64,000 nucleotides of DNA, taken from NCBI RefSeq assembly GCF_015680405.1, contig NZ_JADLJS010000007.1, forward strand, positions 124,001 to 188,000, written 5' to 3'. Shown piece by piece: positions 38,080 to 46,816 of this stretch (position 1 is its first letter; every line of letters starts with the position of its first letter). A model generated the notes under the pieces. The model worked only from the letters and a program-made list of their open reading frames with translations, ran no database searches and was not told the DNA's origin. A program made the position numbers and the translations under genes. Origin of the DNA: Pseudomonas pudica. GTDB lineage: Bacteria; Pseudomonadota; Gammaproteobacteria; Pseudomonadales; Pseudomonadaceae.

Positions 38080-38957
38080 CGGCGCAACCCTCCCAGAGCC
38101 AGGGCGCACGCCAGGATCATCGCGCCATCGACATGTTCCAGGCGCGCCAGATCGGGTACCAGGCGACACGGCAGGTTCAACCGAGAGCCGAGGCTCTGCA
38201 ACTGCCCCGGTTCGATAGGGGAACGGCTGGCAATCAACAGGCAATCGGGCAAAGGCTCACTGGCGAGCAAGGCCAGCAGGCGCTCCGGCAGCGCTCCCGC
38301 TATCGTCGACAGGCCCAGGCTCAGCTCACGCCGCTGCTGAGGCCGGCCCGACTGCCAGCCATGAAGGGTGGTGCTTTGCGCCTCGATACGCAGCAGCGCC
38401 GAGCGCTGCTGCCTGTCCAGTGGCAGCATGCGCCCCAAGGCAATGCTGTCGACCTCCACGGCCTCCAGTTGCAACCCGGCCTCCTCGATGATGCTTTCAA
38501 GTGGCGCCAGTGCACTCTGCCGGCACGCAGCTACCATCACCTCAGCGCAGCCTGGCTCGACGCTAGAGCCTCCCAGAACCTGAAAATCCAGGGCCAGGTC
38601 TTCCAGCGGAAATGGAAACAGCCGTTCGGCGTCAGCCAGCAACTGCGCCTCCATTTCTGGCCCACCCTGTTCCACCGGCAGATGGCACACTTTGCAGATC
38701 ACCTGGTTGCCCGGCAGTGCCAGCGCGACCCTGCGCTGCCTGAGGCCGCTGCGTCGGTAGGCCCGCCTCAAGGCAGCCGCCACGGCGCCAGGTTCTGCCA
38801 CCCAATCACTGCCAGCCGGTGATTCGAACGGTTCTTGTACCGAGGCAAGCACCCGGCAGCGCCGGTTACGCCGCTGCAATTGCACAATCCGAACGGAGTC
38901 AGGGGCAATTTCCACCCCCAAGAGTGAACCGGCATCCTTGCCGAAGCGTCCTAGCAT
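38076..38957 (-). CDS. pilM: Type IV pilus assembly protein PilM
   Basis: This 293-aa cytoplasmic protein is an actin/FtsA-like fold that docks the PilN N-terminus. It begins MLGRFGKDAGSLLGVEIAPDS and has RVALALPGNQVICKVCHLPV and AEVMVAACRQSALAPL. It is shorter than many PilM proteins (about 350 aa), and the nucleotide-binding blocks are weak. It opens the pilM-N-OP-Q operon, divergent from ponA. Confidence 0.85.
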   Translation of the reverse strand: MLGRFGKDAGSLLGVEIAPDSVRIVQLQRRNRRCRVLASVQEPFESPAGSDWVAEPGAVAAALRRAYRRSGLRQRRVALALPGNQVICKVCHLPVEQGGPEMEAQLLADAERLFPFPLEDLALDFQVLGGSSVEPGCAEVMVAACRQSALAPLESIIEEAGLQLEAVEVDSIALGRMLPLDRQQRSALLRIEAQSTTLHGWQSGRPQQRRELSLGLSTIAGALPERLLALLASEPLPDCLLIASRSPIEPGQLQSLGSRLNLPCRLVPDLARLEHVDGAMILACALALGGLRR

Positions 38958-39086
38958 CGTGGCATCCTTGTTGTCTGTCGCCGCCGTCTGTCGCGACTAC
39001 CTGCCCCAACCCCGCGACAACACTAGGCCGCGCCGCCCCATCGAGGCGACGGGCAGCCTGGCCGGTAACCCGGAGAGGCGAAAAAA

Positions 39087-39096
39087 TGCTTATAAT
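39087..39096 (+). promoter_or_regulatory. ponA promoter -10 element
   Basis: TATAAT at 39091-39096 is a perfect -10 box, with TG a few bases upstream. No good -35 was seen. It lies 66 bases before the ponA start and is followed by a GC-rich GCCCAGC discriminator. Confidence 0.5.
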
Positions 39097-39161
39097 GCCC
39101 AGCGTTTTTTGGTCCGCCGGACCTGCGTGCAATCCACTCCCAACCTGGACACCGAAAAGCC

Positions 39162-41615
39162 TTGATACGTCTGCTGAAGTTCTTCTGGTGGTCTTCCGTC
39201 GCAGTCATCTGCGCGCTCGTACTCGGTGTGAGCGGTGCGTTTCTGTATCTTAGCCCCAGCCTGCCCTCGGTCGAATCGCTCAGAAGCATCCAGTTGCAGA
39301 TCCCCCTCAGGGTGTACAGCAGCGACGGCAAGCTGATTGCCGAGTTTGGCGAAATGCGTCGCTCGCCGATCCGCTTTGCGGAAATTCCCCCACAATTCAT
39401 ACAGGCGCTTCTGTCAGCCGAGGACGACAATTTCCTCAACCACTACGGTGTCGACCCCAGCAGCCTGATGCGCGCCGCAACCCAGCTGGTGAAAACCGGC
39501 CACATCCAGACCGGCGGCAGCACCATCACCATGCAGGTGGCGAAGAACTTCTTCCTCACCAGCGAGCGCAGCTTCTCGCGCAAGACCAACGAAATTCTGC
39601 TGGCGCTGCAGATCGAACGTGAGCTGACCAAGGACGAGATCCTCGAGCTGTACGTGAACAAGATCTACCTGGGCAACCGCGCGTACGGTATCGATGCCGC
39701 TGCGCAGGTGTACTACGGCAAGTCGATCCGCGACGTGAGCCTGGCGCAGATGGCGATGATCGCCGGCCTGCCCAAGGCACCCTCTCGCTTCAACCCGCTG
39801 GCCAACCCGGTGCGCGCCAAGGAGCGCCGCGACTGGATCCTCGGCCGCATGTACAAGCTTGGCAAGATCGACGAAGCCAGCTACCAGGCAGCCCTGGCCG
39901 AGCCGCTCAACGCCAGCTACCACGTGCCCACGCCTGAAGTGAATGCGCCTTACATCGCCGAAATGGCCCGCGCCGAAATGGTCGGGCGCTACGGCAGCGA
40001 CGCCTACACCGAAGGCTTCCGTGTCACCACCACGGTGCCCAGCGACATGCAGGAAATGGCCAACAAGGCCATCCTCAACGGCCTCTCCGACTACGATGAG
40101 CGCCACGGCTACCGCGGCCCCGAAGCACGCTTCCCTGGGCGCACCCAGGCGGCCTGGCTGCAGGAACTGGGCAAGCAGCGCAGCCTTGGCGGCCTGGAGC
40201 CGGCCATCGTCACCCAGGTCGAAAAAACCGGCCTCAAGGTGCTGACCCGCAGCGGCCAGGAAGAGCTGGTGGCCTGGGACACCATGAAATGGGCACGCCC
40301 GTTCATCAATAGCAACTCCCAGGGCCGTGCGCCGCAGTCGCCGGCAGACGTGGCCCAGGTCGGTGACCTGGTGCGCCTGCAGCGCCTTGAGGATGGCAAG
40401 TTCAAGTTCAGCCAGGTGCCTGGCGCGCAGAGCGCGCTGGTCACCCTCGACCCTTACAACGGCGCCATCCGCGCCCTGGTCGGCGGCTTCTCGTTCGAGC
40501 AGAGCAACTACAACCGCGCCATGCAGGCCAAGCGGCAGCCGGGCTCGAGCTTCAAACCGTTCATCTACAGCGCCGCCCTGGACAGTGGCTACACCGCATC
40601 CAGCCTGGTCAACGATGCACCGATCGTCTTCGTCGACGAGTACCTGGACAAGGTCTGGCGACCGAAGAACGACACCAACACCTTCCTCGGCCCGATCCGC
40701 ATGCGCGAAGCGCTGTACAAGTCGCGCAACCTGGTGTCGATCCGCCTGCTGCAGGCCATGGGCGTGGACCGCACCATCGACTACATCGCCAAGTTCGGTT
40801 TCAACAAGCAGGACCTGCCACGCAACCTGTCGCTGGCACTGGGCACCGCCACCCTGACCCCGATGGAAATCGCCACTGGCTGGAGCACCTTTGCCAACGG
40901 CGGCTACAAGATCACACCGTACCTGATCGAGCGCATCGAAAGCCGCAGCGGCGAGACGCTGTTTACCGCCAACCCGGCCCGCGTACCACAAGGTGCAGAG
41001 GACCAGGCGGGTGTGGCCGCGCCCGAACAGCCGATCAGCACCGCCGCCATGCCGGGCGAGGCACCCGCCGCCTTCGGCCAGGTGGCGCCTGCACCGCAGG
41101 CGCCGGCTGTGGCCGAGCAGATAGTCGACGGGCGTACCACCTACATCCTCACCAGCATGCTGCAGGACGTGATCAAGCGCGGTACCGGCCGCCGGGCGCT
41201 GGCCTTGGGCCGCACCGATCTGGCAGGCAAGACCGGTACCACCAACGAATCCAAGGACGCCTGGTTCTCCGGCTACAACGCCGACTACGTGACCACCGTC
41301 TGGGTCGGTTTCGACCAGCCCGAAACCCTTGGGCGCCGCGAGTACGGCGGCACGGCGGCACTGCCGATCTGGATGAGCTTCATGGGCGCGGCGCTCAAGG
41401 ACAAGCCTGCGCATGCGCCAGCAGAGCCGGAAGGCATCCTCAGCCTGCGCGTCGACCCGGTCAGCGGCCGTGCCGCTTCGCCGAGCACGCCGAATGCCTA
41501 CTTCGAGCTGTTCAAGGCCGAGGATTCGCCGCCGTCGGTGGACGAACTGGGCACTGGCGCAGCACCGGGCAGCCCGTTGCCGGCGGATGAAGCGGCGCCG
41601 ATGGATCTGTTCTGA
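39162..41615 (+). CDS. ponA: Penicillin-binding protein 1A, bifunctional
   Basis: PBP1a polymerises and cross-links peptidoglycan. The 817-aa product starts at TTG 39162 (MIRLLKFFWWSSVAV). A membrane anchor lies at residues 9-30. The GT51 transglycosylase has catalytic Glu87 in SAEDDNFLNHYG and the GGSTITMQVAKN block. An OB-like insert follows. The transpeptidase motifs are SSFK (Ser462-Lys465), SRN and KTGTT (Lys690). It is divergent from pilM and convergent with the malic enzyme gene across a strong terminator. Confidence 0.95.
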   Translation: MIRLLKFFWWSSVAVICALVLGVSGAFLYLSPSLPSVESLRSIQLQIPLRVYSSDGKLIAEFGEMRRSPIRFAEIPPQFIQALLSAEDDNFLNHYGVDPSSLMRAATQLVKTGHIQTGGSTITMQVAKNFFLTSERSFSRKTNEILLALQIERELTKDEILELYVNKIYLGNRAYGIDAAAQVYYGKSIRDVSLAQMAMIAGLPKAPSRFNPLANPVRAKERRDWILGRMYKLGKIDEASYQAALAEPLNASYHVPTPEVNAPYIAEMARAEMVGRYGSDAYTEGFRVTTTVPSDMQEMANKAILNGLSDYDERHGYRGPEARFPGRTQAAWLQELGKQRSLGGLEPAIVTQVEKTGLKVLTRSGQEELVAWDTMKWARPFINSNSQGRAPQSPADVAQVGDLVRLQRLEDGKFKFSQVPGAQSALVTLDPYNGAIRALVGGFSFEQSNYNRAMQAKRQPGSSFKPFIYSAALDSGYTASSLVNDAPIVFVDEYLDKVWRPKNDTNTFLGPIRMREALYKSRNLVSIRLLQAMGVDRTIDYIAKFGFNKQDLPRNLSLALGTATLTPMEIATGWSTFANGGYKITPYLIERIESRSGETLFTANPARVPQGAEDQAGVAAPEQPISTAAMPGEAPAAFGQVAPAPQAPAVAEQIVDGRTTYILTSMLQDVIKRGTGRRALALGRTDLAGKTGTTNESKDAWFSGYNADYVTTVWVGFDQPETLGRREYGGTAALPIWMSFMGAALKDKPAHAPAEPEGILSLRVDPVSGRAASPSTPNAYFELFKAEDSPPSVDELGTGAAPGSPLPADEAAPMDLF

Positions 41616-41674
41616 AGCACAGCGGTTAACGCCGCCCCCTACAAGGGACGGCATCATCAGTGCAGCGTGTAAAC

Positions 41675-41708
41675 AAAAAGCCCCGGCTCATACGAGCCGG
41701 GGCTTTTT
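41675..41708. terminator. Bidirectional terminator between ponA and maeB
   Basis: AAAAAGCCCCGGCTC and GAGCCGGGGCTTTTT form perfect 15-base arms around a four-base loop. The A-tract and T-tract make it effective on both strands for the convergent genes. Confidence 0.93.
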
Positions 41709-41725
41709 GTGTCGCCAGGCAGCAA

Positions 41726-42994
41726 TCAGCCTTTGAACACGTCATCCACGCTGGTCAGCGGGTAGTGCTTCGGATACGGCAGGGTAGCCACGCCGGATTC
41801 GATGGCGGCCTTGGCCACCGCGTCGGAAACGACGGTGATCAGGCGAGCGTCCAGCGGCTTCGGAATGATGTACTCACGGCCGAACTCCAGGCCTTCCACG
41901 CCGTAGGCCTCGCAGACTTCCTTCGGCACTGGCAGCTTGGCCAGGTCTTTCAGGGCGATGGCGGCGGCGATCTTCATTTCTTCGTTGATGCGCTTGGCGC
42001 GAACGTCCAGGGCACCACGGAAGATGAACGGGAAGCCCAGTACGTTGTTGACCTGGTTCGGGTAGTCGGAACGACCGGTAGCCATGATCACGTCGCTGCG
42101 AGTGGCGTGCGCCAGCTCAGGCGAGATTTCCGGGTCCGGGTTCGAGCAGGCGAACACGATCGGGTTGGCAGCCATCGACTTCAGGCCTTCGGCGCTCAGC
42201 AGGTTCGGGCCGGACAGGCCTACGAACACGTCGGCACCGTCGAGGGCGTCAGCCAGGGTGCGCTTGTCGGTTGCGTGGGCGAACTGCGCCTTGTACTGGT
42301 TCAGGTCGTCACGGCCAGCGTGAATCACACCGCTGCGGTCGATCATGTAGATGTTCTCGACCTTGGCGCCCATGCTCACCAGGAGCTTCATGCAGGAGAT
42401 CGCGGCAGCGCCGGCACCCAGGCAGACGATCTTGGCGTCTTCCAGCTTCTTGCCGGCGATTTCCAGGGCGTTGATCATGCCGGCAGCGGTCACGATGGCA
42501 GTACCGTGCTGGTCATCGTGGAATACCGGGATGTCGCACTGTTCGATCAGGGTGCGCTCGATTTCGAAGCACTCAGGCGCCTTGATGTCTTCGAGGTTGA
42601 TGCCACCGAAGGTGATCGAGATGCGGCGAACGGTGTCGATGAAAGCCTGTGGGCTTTCCGATTCCACTTCGATGTCGAACACGTCGATACCAGCGAAACG
42701 CTTGAACAGAACACCCTTGCCTTCCATGACAGGCTTGGAAGCCAGTGGGCCAAGGTCACCCAGACCGAGGATGGCGGTGCCGTCGGAAATCACCGCAACC
42801 AGGTTGCCTTTGCCGGTGTATTTGTAAGCCAGCTCTGGATCACGGCCGATTTCACGCACGGGCTCAGCAACACCTGGGCTGTAGGCGAGGGCGAGATCAC
42901 GGGCGGTGGCGGTGGGCTTGGAGAGCTCGACGCTCAGTTTCCCCGGACGAGGTTGAGCGTGATATTCGAGAGCGGCGGTTTTCAGGTCTGACAT
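41726..42994 (-). CDS. maeB: Malic enzyme (decarboxylating), single-domain
   Basis: This enzyme converts malate to pyruvate with reduction of NAD(P)+. MSDLKTAALEYHAQPRPGKL at 42994 gives 422 aa; the longer frame to 43060 is less likely. Blocks include LALAYSPGVAEPV and FHDDQHGTAIVTAAG with the metal-binding residues. The nucleotide-binding GAGAAAISCMKLL and ACSNPDPEISPE follow. The phosphotransacetylase-like C-terminal domain of larger MaeB proteins is missing. The cofactor choice (NAD or NADP) is not certain from sequence. Confidence 0.92.
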   Translation of the reverse strand: MSDLKTAALEYHAQPRPGKLSVELSKPTATARDLALAYSPGVAEPVREIGRDPELAYKYTGKGNLVAVISDGTAILGLGDLGPLASKPVMEGKGVLFKRFAGIDVFDIEVESESPQAFIDTVRRISITFGGINLEDIKAPECFEIERTLIEQCDIPVFHDDQHGTAIVTAAGMINALEIAGKKLEDAKIVCLGAGAAAISCMKLLVSMGAKVENIYMIDRSGVIHAGRDDLNQYKAQFAHATDKRTLADALDGADVFVGLSGPNLLSAEGLKSMAANPIVFACSNPDPEISPELAHATRSDVIMATGRSDYPNQVNNVLGFPFIFRGALDVRAKRINEEMKIAAAIALKDLAKLPVPKEVCEAYGVEGLEFGREYIIPKPLDARLITVVSDAVAKAAIESGVATLPYPKHYPLTSVDDVFKG

Positions 42995-43171
42995 GGTGGG
43001 CATTCCGCTATTTACTGTTCTGACGGACCGCCGAGGATACGCAAAGAGCCGGGGAGCCACAAGACTGGTCGGTCACTTGTGTCAAGGCCTTTAGCCTACG
43101 ACTTTACGCTATAACCCACGGGGCATACGCCTCACAGTGTGTACAATTTAATAGCGAAATGTCTACATCTT

Positions 43172-43993
43172 TTAGCCTGAAATGCGCTCCAACATGCCCG
43201 GATCGGTCAACGGCAACAGCCAGCGTCGCTGCCCGGGCTTCAGGCCGCCCTTACGGGAACGATCCAGCACCCAGCCACGCGCCTCGACCTGGCGCCCCTT
43301 GAGGTTATCGAAGAAGCTGGCGGGGAAGTTGCGCTGCAGACGAGCGGGAACCTGCAGCACCACGGCCCCGTCCAGGTTCAGCCAGACCCCGCCACGGTTG
43401 CGCTCCACGCCTTCGATGCGGCCCGCAATGATCGCGAAACCCGACTGCCTCACATCCCCGGCACGCACCACAGGCGAACGACGCCACAGCCCGGAGCCAG
43501 CCTTGCGCGCAGCCTGCTCGGCAAGCTGCTGGCAAGCGCTGAGGCGCACATTTGGGGCAACCGCGACGCGATAGCCCAAACCCTCGCTGAGCAACTGTGC
43601 CTCGATATTGTCGCCATTGCGGCCGTAGATATGCGCCAGCGTGCGGCCGTATTTGTCCTTGGACTGGACGCCCGGCTCCAGCACGACACGCCCGTCGCTG
43701 GCCTTGACCAAGGCCTGCAAACGTTGCCTGGCGAACTCGGCATAGGGCTCGCTGTTGCGCCCGTTGCGGCCGATTTCCGGGGCGTTGATACCGATCAGTC
43801 GCACGCTGCGGCCATCGACTAGACGCAAGGTATCGCCATCCACCACCTGCCGTACCGCCACCCACTGTGGGCTGTCCGGCAGCGGGCAGAACGCCAGGGC
43901 CGGGAAATGCCAGATGACGCCCATAAAAAAGGCGCCCACAAGGGGCGCCTTTTTTTGCAGCAATGCGAAACCCGAGGGGCTCGCCATGCGCAT
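43172..43993 (-). CDS. Secreted thermonuclease-like (SNase) protein
   Basis: This 273-aa Ca2+-dependent nuclease homologue has the SNase domain at about residues 48-175. The active-site-like blocks are VVDGDTLRLVDGRSVRLIGINAPEIG, EPYAEFARQRLQALV and DKYGRTLAHIY. The start is uncertain. ATG 43993 or 43987 reads through a terminator-like hairpin and yields a good signal peptide (KK, then APLVGAFFMGVIW to PALA). ATG 43924 follows the hairpin directly and has no visible ribosome site. A C-terminal domain of about 90 residues follows the nuclease fold. I favour the long form. Confidence 0.8.
   Translation of the reverse strand: MRMASPSGFALLQKKAPLVGAFFMGVIWHFPALAFCPLPDSPQWVAVRQVVDGDTLRLVDGRSVRLIGINAPEIGRNGRNSEPYAEFARQRLQALVKASDGRVVLEPGVQSKDKYGRTLAHIYGRNGDNIEAQLLSEGLGYRVAVAPNVRLSACQQLAEQAARKAGSGLWRRSPVVRAGDVRQSGFAIIAGRIEGVERNRGGVWLNLDGAVVLQVPARLQRNFPASFFDNLKGRQVEARGWVLDRSRKGGLKPGQRRWLLPLTDPGMLERISG
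43925..43955. terminator. rpmE terminator, also inside nuclease reading frame
   Basis: AAAAAAGGCGCCC and GGGCGCCTTTTTT form 13-base arms around a five-base loop. It lies 40 bases after the rpmE stop on the minus strand and is a classic intrinsic terminator. In the long form of the nuclease gene the same bases encode QKKAPLVGAFF. Confidence 0.85.
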
Positions 43994-43995
43994 GA

Positions 43996-44211
43996 TTACT
44001 TCTTGGTACCGAACATACCGAAGCGATCGGCGAACTTCTGTACGCGACCACCGGTGTCCAGGACTTTCTGCTTACCGGTGTAGAACGGGTGGCACAGGTT
44101 GCAAACGTCGATCGACAGGGTGCTGCCCAGGGTCGAACGGGTTTCAAACTTGTTGCCGCAGCTGCAGGTGACTGCAACTACTTCGTAGTTCGGATGAATA
44201 TCTGCTTTCAT
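43996..44211 (-). CDS. rpmE: Ribosomal protein bL31, zinc-binding type
   Basis: The start [19 protein letters not shown] at 44211 gives 71 aa. Cys16, Cys18, Cys37 and Cys40 form the zinc site, which marks the C+ form of bL31 that is usually replaced by a zinc-free paralogue under zinc starvation. The C-terminus [13 protein letters not shown] is typical. It is divergent from priA. Confidence 0.97.
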   Translation of the reverse strand: MKADIHPNYEVVAVTCSCGNKFETRSTLGSTLSIDVCNLCHPFYTGKQKVLDTGGRVQKFADRFGMFGTKK

Positions 44212-44281
44212 GGTCACTTCCTCGAGCTGCGTGCCGCCACCCAACACCAATTGTTGAATACCGCACGTAATTAGGCGGCGA

Positions 44282-44309
44282 ATAATACCAGAGCATCACG
44301 CCAACGCAA
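44282..44309 (-). promoter_or_regulatory. rpmE promoter with extended -10
   Basis: On the minus strand TGG precedes TATTAT (44287-44282), a TGn extended -10. TTGCGT (44309-44304) is a possible -35 with 16-base spacing. It lies about 70 bases before the rpmE start. Confidence 0.55.
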
Positions 44310-44378
44310 GTTGTCGCTTGCACCGACCGTCGTCTGCTAGGCTCGCCAGTCTTTGAAACGCCCTCCGAGACTTTTCGC

Positions 44379-46598
44379 GTGTCCGACGTCATCCTGCGCC
44401 TTGCCCTGCCCTCCCCGCTGCGTCGCCTGTTCGACTACAAGGTGCCGGCAAGCATGGCGCGCCAAGCCTTGACCCCGGGCATGCGCATTCGCGTGCCATT
44501 CGGCCGCCGCGAAATGATCGGCGTGCTGGTGGAGGTGTGCGAGCAAAGCGAAGTGCCCGCCGACAAGCTCAAGCCGGCCAGCGCCCTGCTCGACCCGGTG
44601 TCGCCGATCCCGCCGTCGCTGTTCAGGTTGTGCCTGTGGACCGCCCAGTACTACCAGCACAGCCTGGGTGACACCCTGAGCTGGGCCTTGCCGACCCTGC
44701 TGCGCCAGGGCGAACCCGCCGAGATGCGTCAGGAGCGCTTCTGGCACGTCGCCCCCGACGCCCGCCTGGAAGACCCTCGCATCGCCCGCGCACCGCGCCA
44801 GCGCGATGCCCTCAAGACCCTGGCCCAGCACCCGCACGGCGTGGCCCACAGCCTGCTGGCCAAGCTCAACCTGAACAAGGACAGCCTCGACCTGCTGCTG
44901 GCCAAGGACCTGGTACAGATCGAGGTCCGCCGCCACCTGCCGGCGCTGCGCCACGAACACTGGCTGGCACAGCCGGAACTACCGCTCAACGAAGAGCAAC
45001 GCGACGCCTTCGACGCCGTGCGCGAAGGCTTTGGCGGCTTCGGCGCCTTCCTGTTGGCCGGTGTCACCGGCAGCGGCAAGACCGAGGTGTACCTGCAACT
45101 GATCCGCGAAACACTGGAGGCGGGCAAGCAGGCCCTGGTGCTGATCCCGGAGATCAACCTCGGCCCTCAGACCCTGGCCCGCTTCGAGCAACGCTTCAAC
45201 GCCCGCATCGCCCTGCTTCATTCGGCGGTGAACGACCGCGAACGCCTGGATGCCTGGCTGGCAGCCCGGGACGGCGAGGCAGACATCATCATCGGTACCC
45301 GCTCGGCGCTGTTCACGCCGATGAAGAACCCCGGCCTGATCATCATCGACGAGGAGCACGACGGCTCCTATAAACAGCAGGAAGGCCTGCGCTACCACGC
45401 CCGCGACCTGGCGTTGGTGCGTGCCCATCAGGAAAACGTCCCGATCCTGCTCGGTTCTGCCACGCCATCACTGGAAACCCTGCACAACGCGCTGACCGGC
45501 CGCTACCGCCTGCTGCGCATGAACCAGCGCGCTGGCGGCGCCCGCCCGCCGCGGATGCTGCGTCTGGATGTGAAGAGCCTGCCACTGGACAGCGGCATCA
45601 GCGGCCCACTGCAGCAGGCCATCCGCCAAACCCTGGAGGCAGGCCAGCAAGTGCTGGTTTTCCTCAACCGCCGCGGTTTCGCCCCGACCTTGCTGTGCCA
45701 CGACTGCGGCTGGCTGTCCGAATGCCCGCGCTGCGATGCGCGCATGACCGTACACCAGCGCTCCGGCGTGCTGCGCTGCCACCATTGCGGCTATGACGAG
45801 CGCCTGCCGCAGCAGTGCCCGCAGTGCAACCACGTTGACCTCCGCCCGGTCGGCGCCGGCACCGAGCGCGCCGAGGAACGCCTGAAAGTGCTGTTCCCTG
45901 ATTACCCGATCCTGCGTGTGGACCGCGACAGCACGGCACGCAAGGACGCCATGCACAACCTGTTCAGCACCATCCAGCGCGGCCAGCCGAGCATCCTCGT
46001 CGGCACCCAGATGCTCGCCAAGGGCCATCACTTCCCGCGGGTGACCCTGGTGGCTATCCTCGATGCCGATGGCGGGCTGTTCTCCGGCGATTTCCGCGCC
46101 AGCGAACGCATGGCGCAGCTGATCGTGCAGGTTGCCGGGCGGGCCGGGCGGGCCGAGGATCCCGGCAAGGTCATCATCCAGACCCACCTGGCCGACCATC
46201 CACTGCTGGTGCAGCTTACCGAGCAGGGTTACTTCGCCTTCGCCGAACAGGCCCTGGACGAGCGCCGCGCCGCCGGGCTGCCGCCTTACTCACACCTGGC
46301 ACTGCTGCGCGCCGAAGCGCACAAGCCCGGGCAGGCCGAAGCTTTCCTCGACGAGGCCTGCGCCGCCGCTGAGCGCCTGGTGGCCGAACAGCGCCTGCCT
46401 GGCATCGAGCTGCTGGGGCCGGTGCCAGCACCGATGGAGCGTCGCGCCGGGCGCTTCCGGGCGCAACTGTTGATACAGGCCAATACCCGGGCGCCTTTGC
46501 ATCGACTGATCAGCTCCTGGTTGCTAGTGTTGGAGCAGATGCCGAGCGGGCGCCAGGTGCGTTGGTCGCTGGATGTCGACCCTGTAGACCTGTACTGA
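44379..46598 (+). CDS. priA: Primosomal replication protein N' (PriA helicase)
   Basis: PriA restarts stalled replication forks. The GTG start at 44379 gives 739 aa beginning MSDVILRLALPSPLRRLFDY. The N-terminal DNA-binding domain precedes the helicase core with GVTGSGKTEVYL (Walker A) and DEEHDGSYKQQEG (DEEH box). Eight cysteines (CHDC, CPRC, CHHC, CPQC at about residues 441-485) bind two zinc ions. The C-terminal helicase block is GTQMLAKGHHFPRVTLV. It is divergent from rpmE, and a REP pair follows it. Confidence 0.96.
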   Translation: MSDVILRLALPSPLRRLFDYKVPASMARQALTPGMRIRVPFGRREMIGVLVEVCEQSEVPADKLKPASALLDPVSPIPPSLFRLCLWTAQYYQHSLGDTLSWALPTLLRQGEPAEMRQERFWHVAPDARLEDPRIARAPRQRDALKTLAQHPHGVAHSLLAKLNLNKDSLDLLLAKDLVQIEVRRHLPALRHEHWLAQPELPLNEEQRDAFDAVREGFGGFGAFLLAGVTGSGKTEVYLQLIRETLEAGKQALVLIPEINLGPQTLARFEQRFNARIALLHSAVNDRERLDAWLAARDGEADIIIGTRSALFTPMKNPGLIIIDEEHDGSYKQQEGLRYHARDLALVRAHQENVPILLGSATPSLETLHNALTGRYRLLRMNQRAGGARPPRMLRLDVKSLPLDSGISGPLQQAIRQTLEAGQQVLVFLNRRGFAPTLLCHDCGWLSECPRCDARMTVHQRSGVLRCHHCGYDERLPQQCPQCNHVDLRPVGAGTERAEERLKVLFPDYPILRVDRDSTARKDAMHNLFSTIQRGQPSILVGTQMLAKGHHFPRVTLVAILDADGGLFSGDFRASERMAQLIVQVAGRAGRAEDPGKVIIQTHLADHPLLVQLTEQGYFAFAEQALDERRAAGLPPYSHLALLRAEAHKPGQAEAFLDEACAAAERLVAEQRLPGIELLGPVPAPMERRAGRFRAQLLIQANTRAPLHRLISSWLLVLEQMPSGRQVRWSLDVDPVDLY

Positions 46599-46605
46599 AT
46601 CGACC

Positions 46606-46684
46606 GGCCTAATCGCCGGCAAGCGAGCTCCCACACGTTGCGCGCGCTCTTCTGCGGGAACTGGCTTGCCGGCGATGAGGCCCT
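46606..46684. repeat. REP pair (TCGCCGGCAAGC class)
   Basis: CTAATCGCCGGCAAGCGAGC and its inverted partner GAACTGGCTTGCCGGCGATG face each other between priA and argS. Confidence 0.75.
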
Positions 46685-46724
46685 CGAACACAACATGGAA
46701 CCCTTGATGGTTGCACCCCAAAGG

Positions 46725-46753
46725 TTGGCAACCCGCCCCCGGCCACGGATAAT
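46725..46753 (+). promoter_or_regulatory. argS promoter (sigma70)
   Basis: TTGGCA (46725-46730) and GATAAT (46748-46753) are separated by 17 bases, a near-ideal sigma70 arrangement. A GC-rich GCCCAG follows the -10, as at ponA. The argS start is 64 bases downstream. Confidence 0.75.
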
Positions 46754-46816
46754 GCCCAGTTTTTCCACCTGCGCATCCAAGCGCTCCACCGCGCTTGCGG
46801 TCGAAAAGAGATCCCC

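Noticed and set aside
39414..41657. 747-codon minus-strand frame opposite ponA
   Set aside because: Shadow of PBP1a; no recognisable domains and it ends within the terminator.
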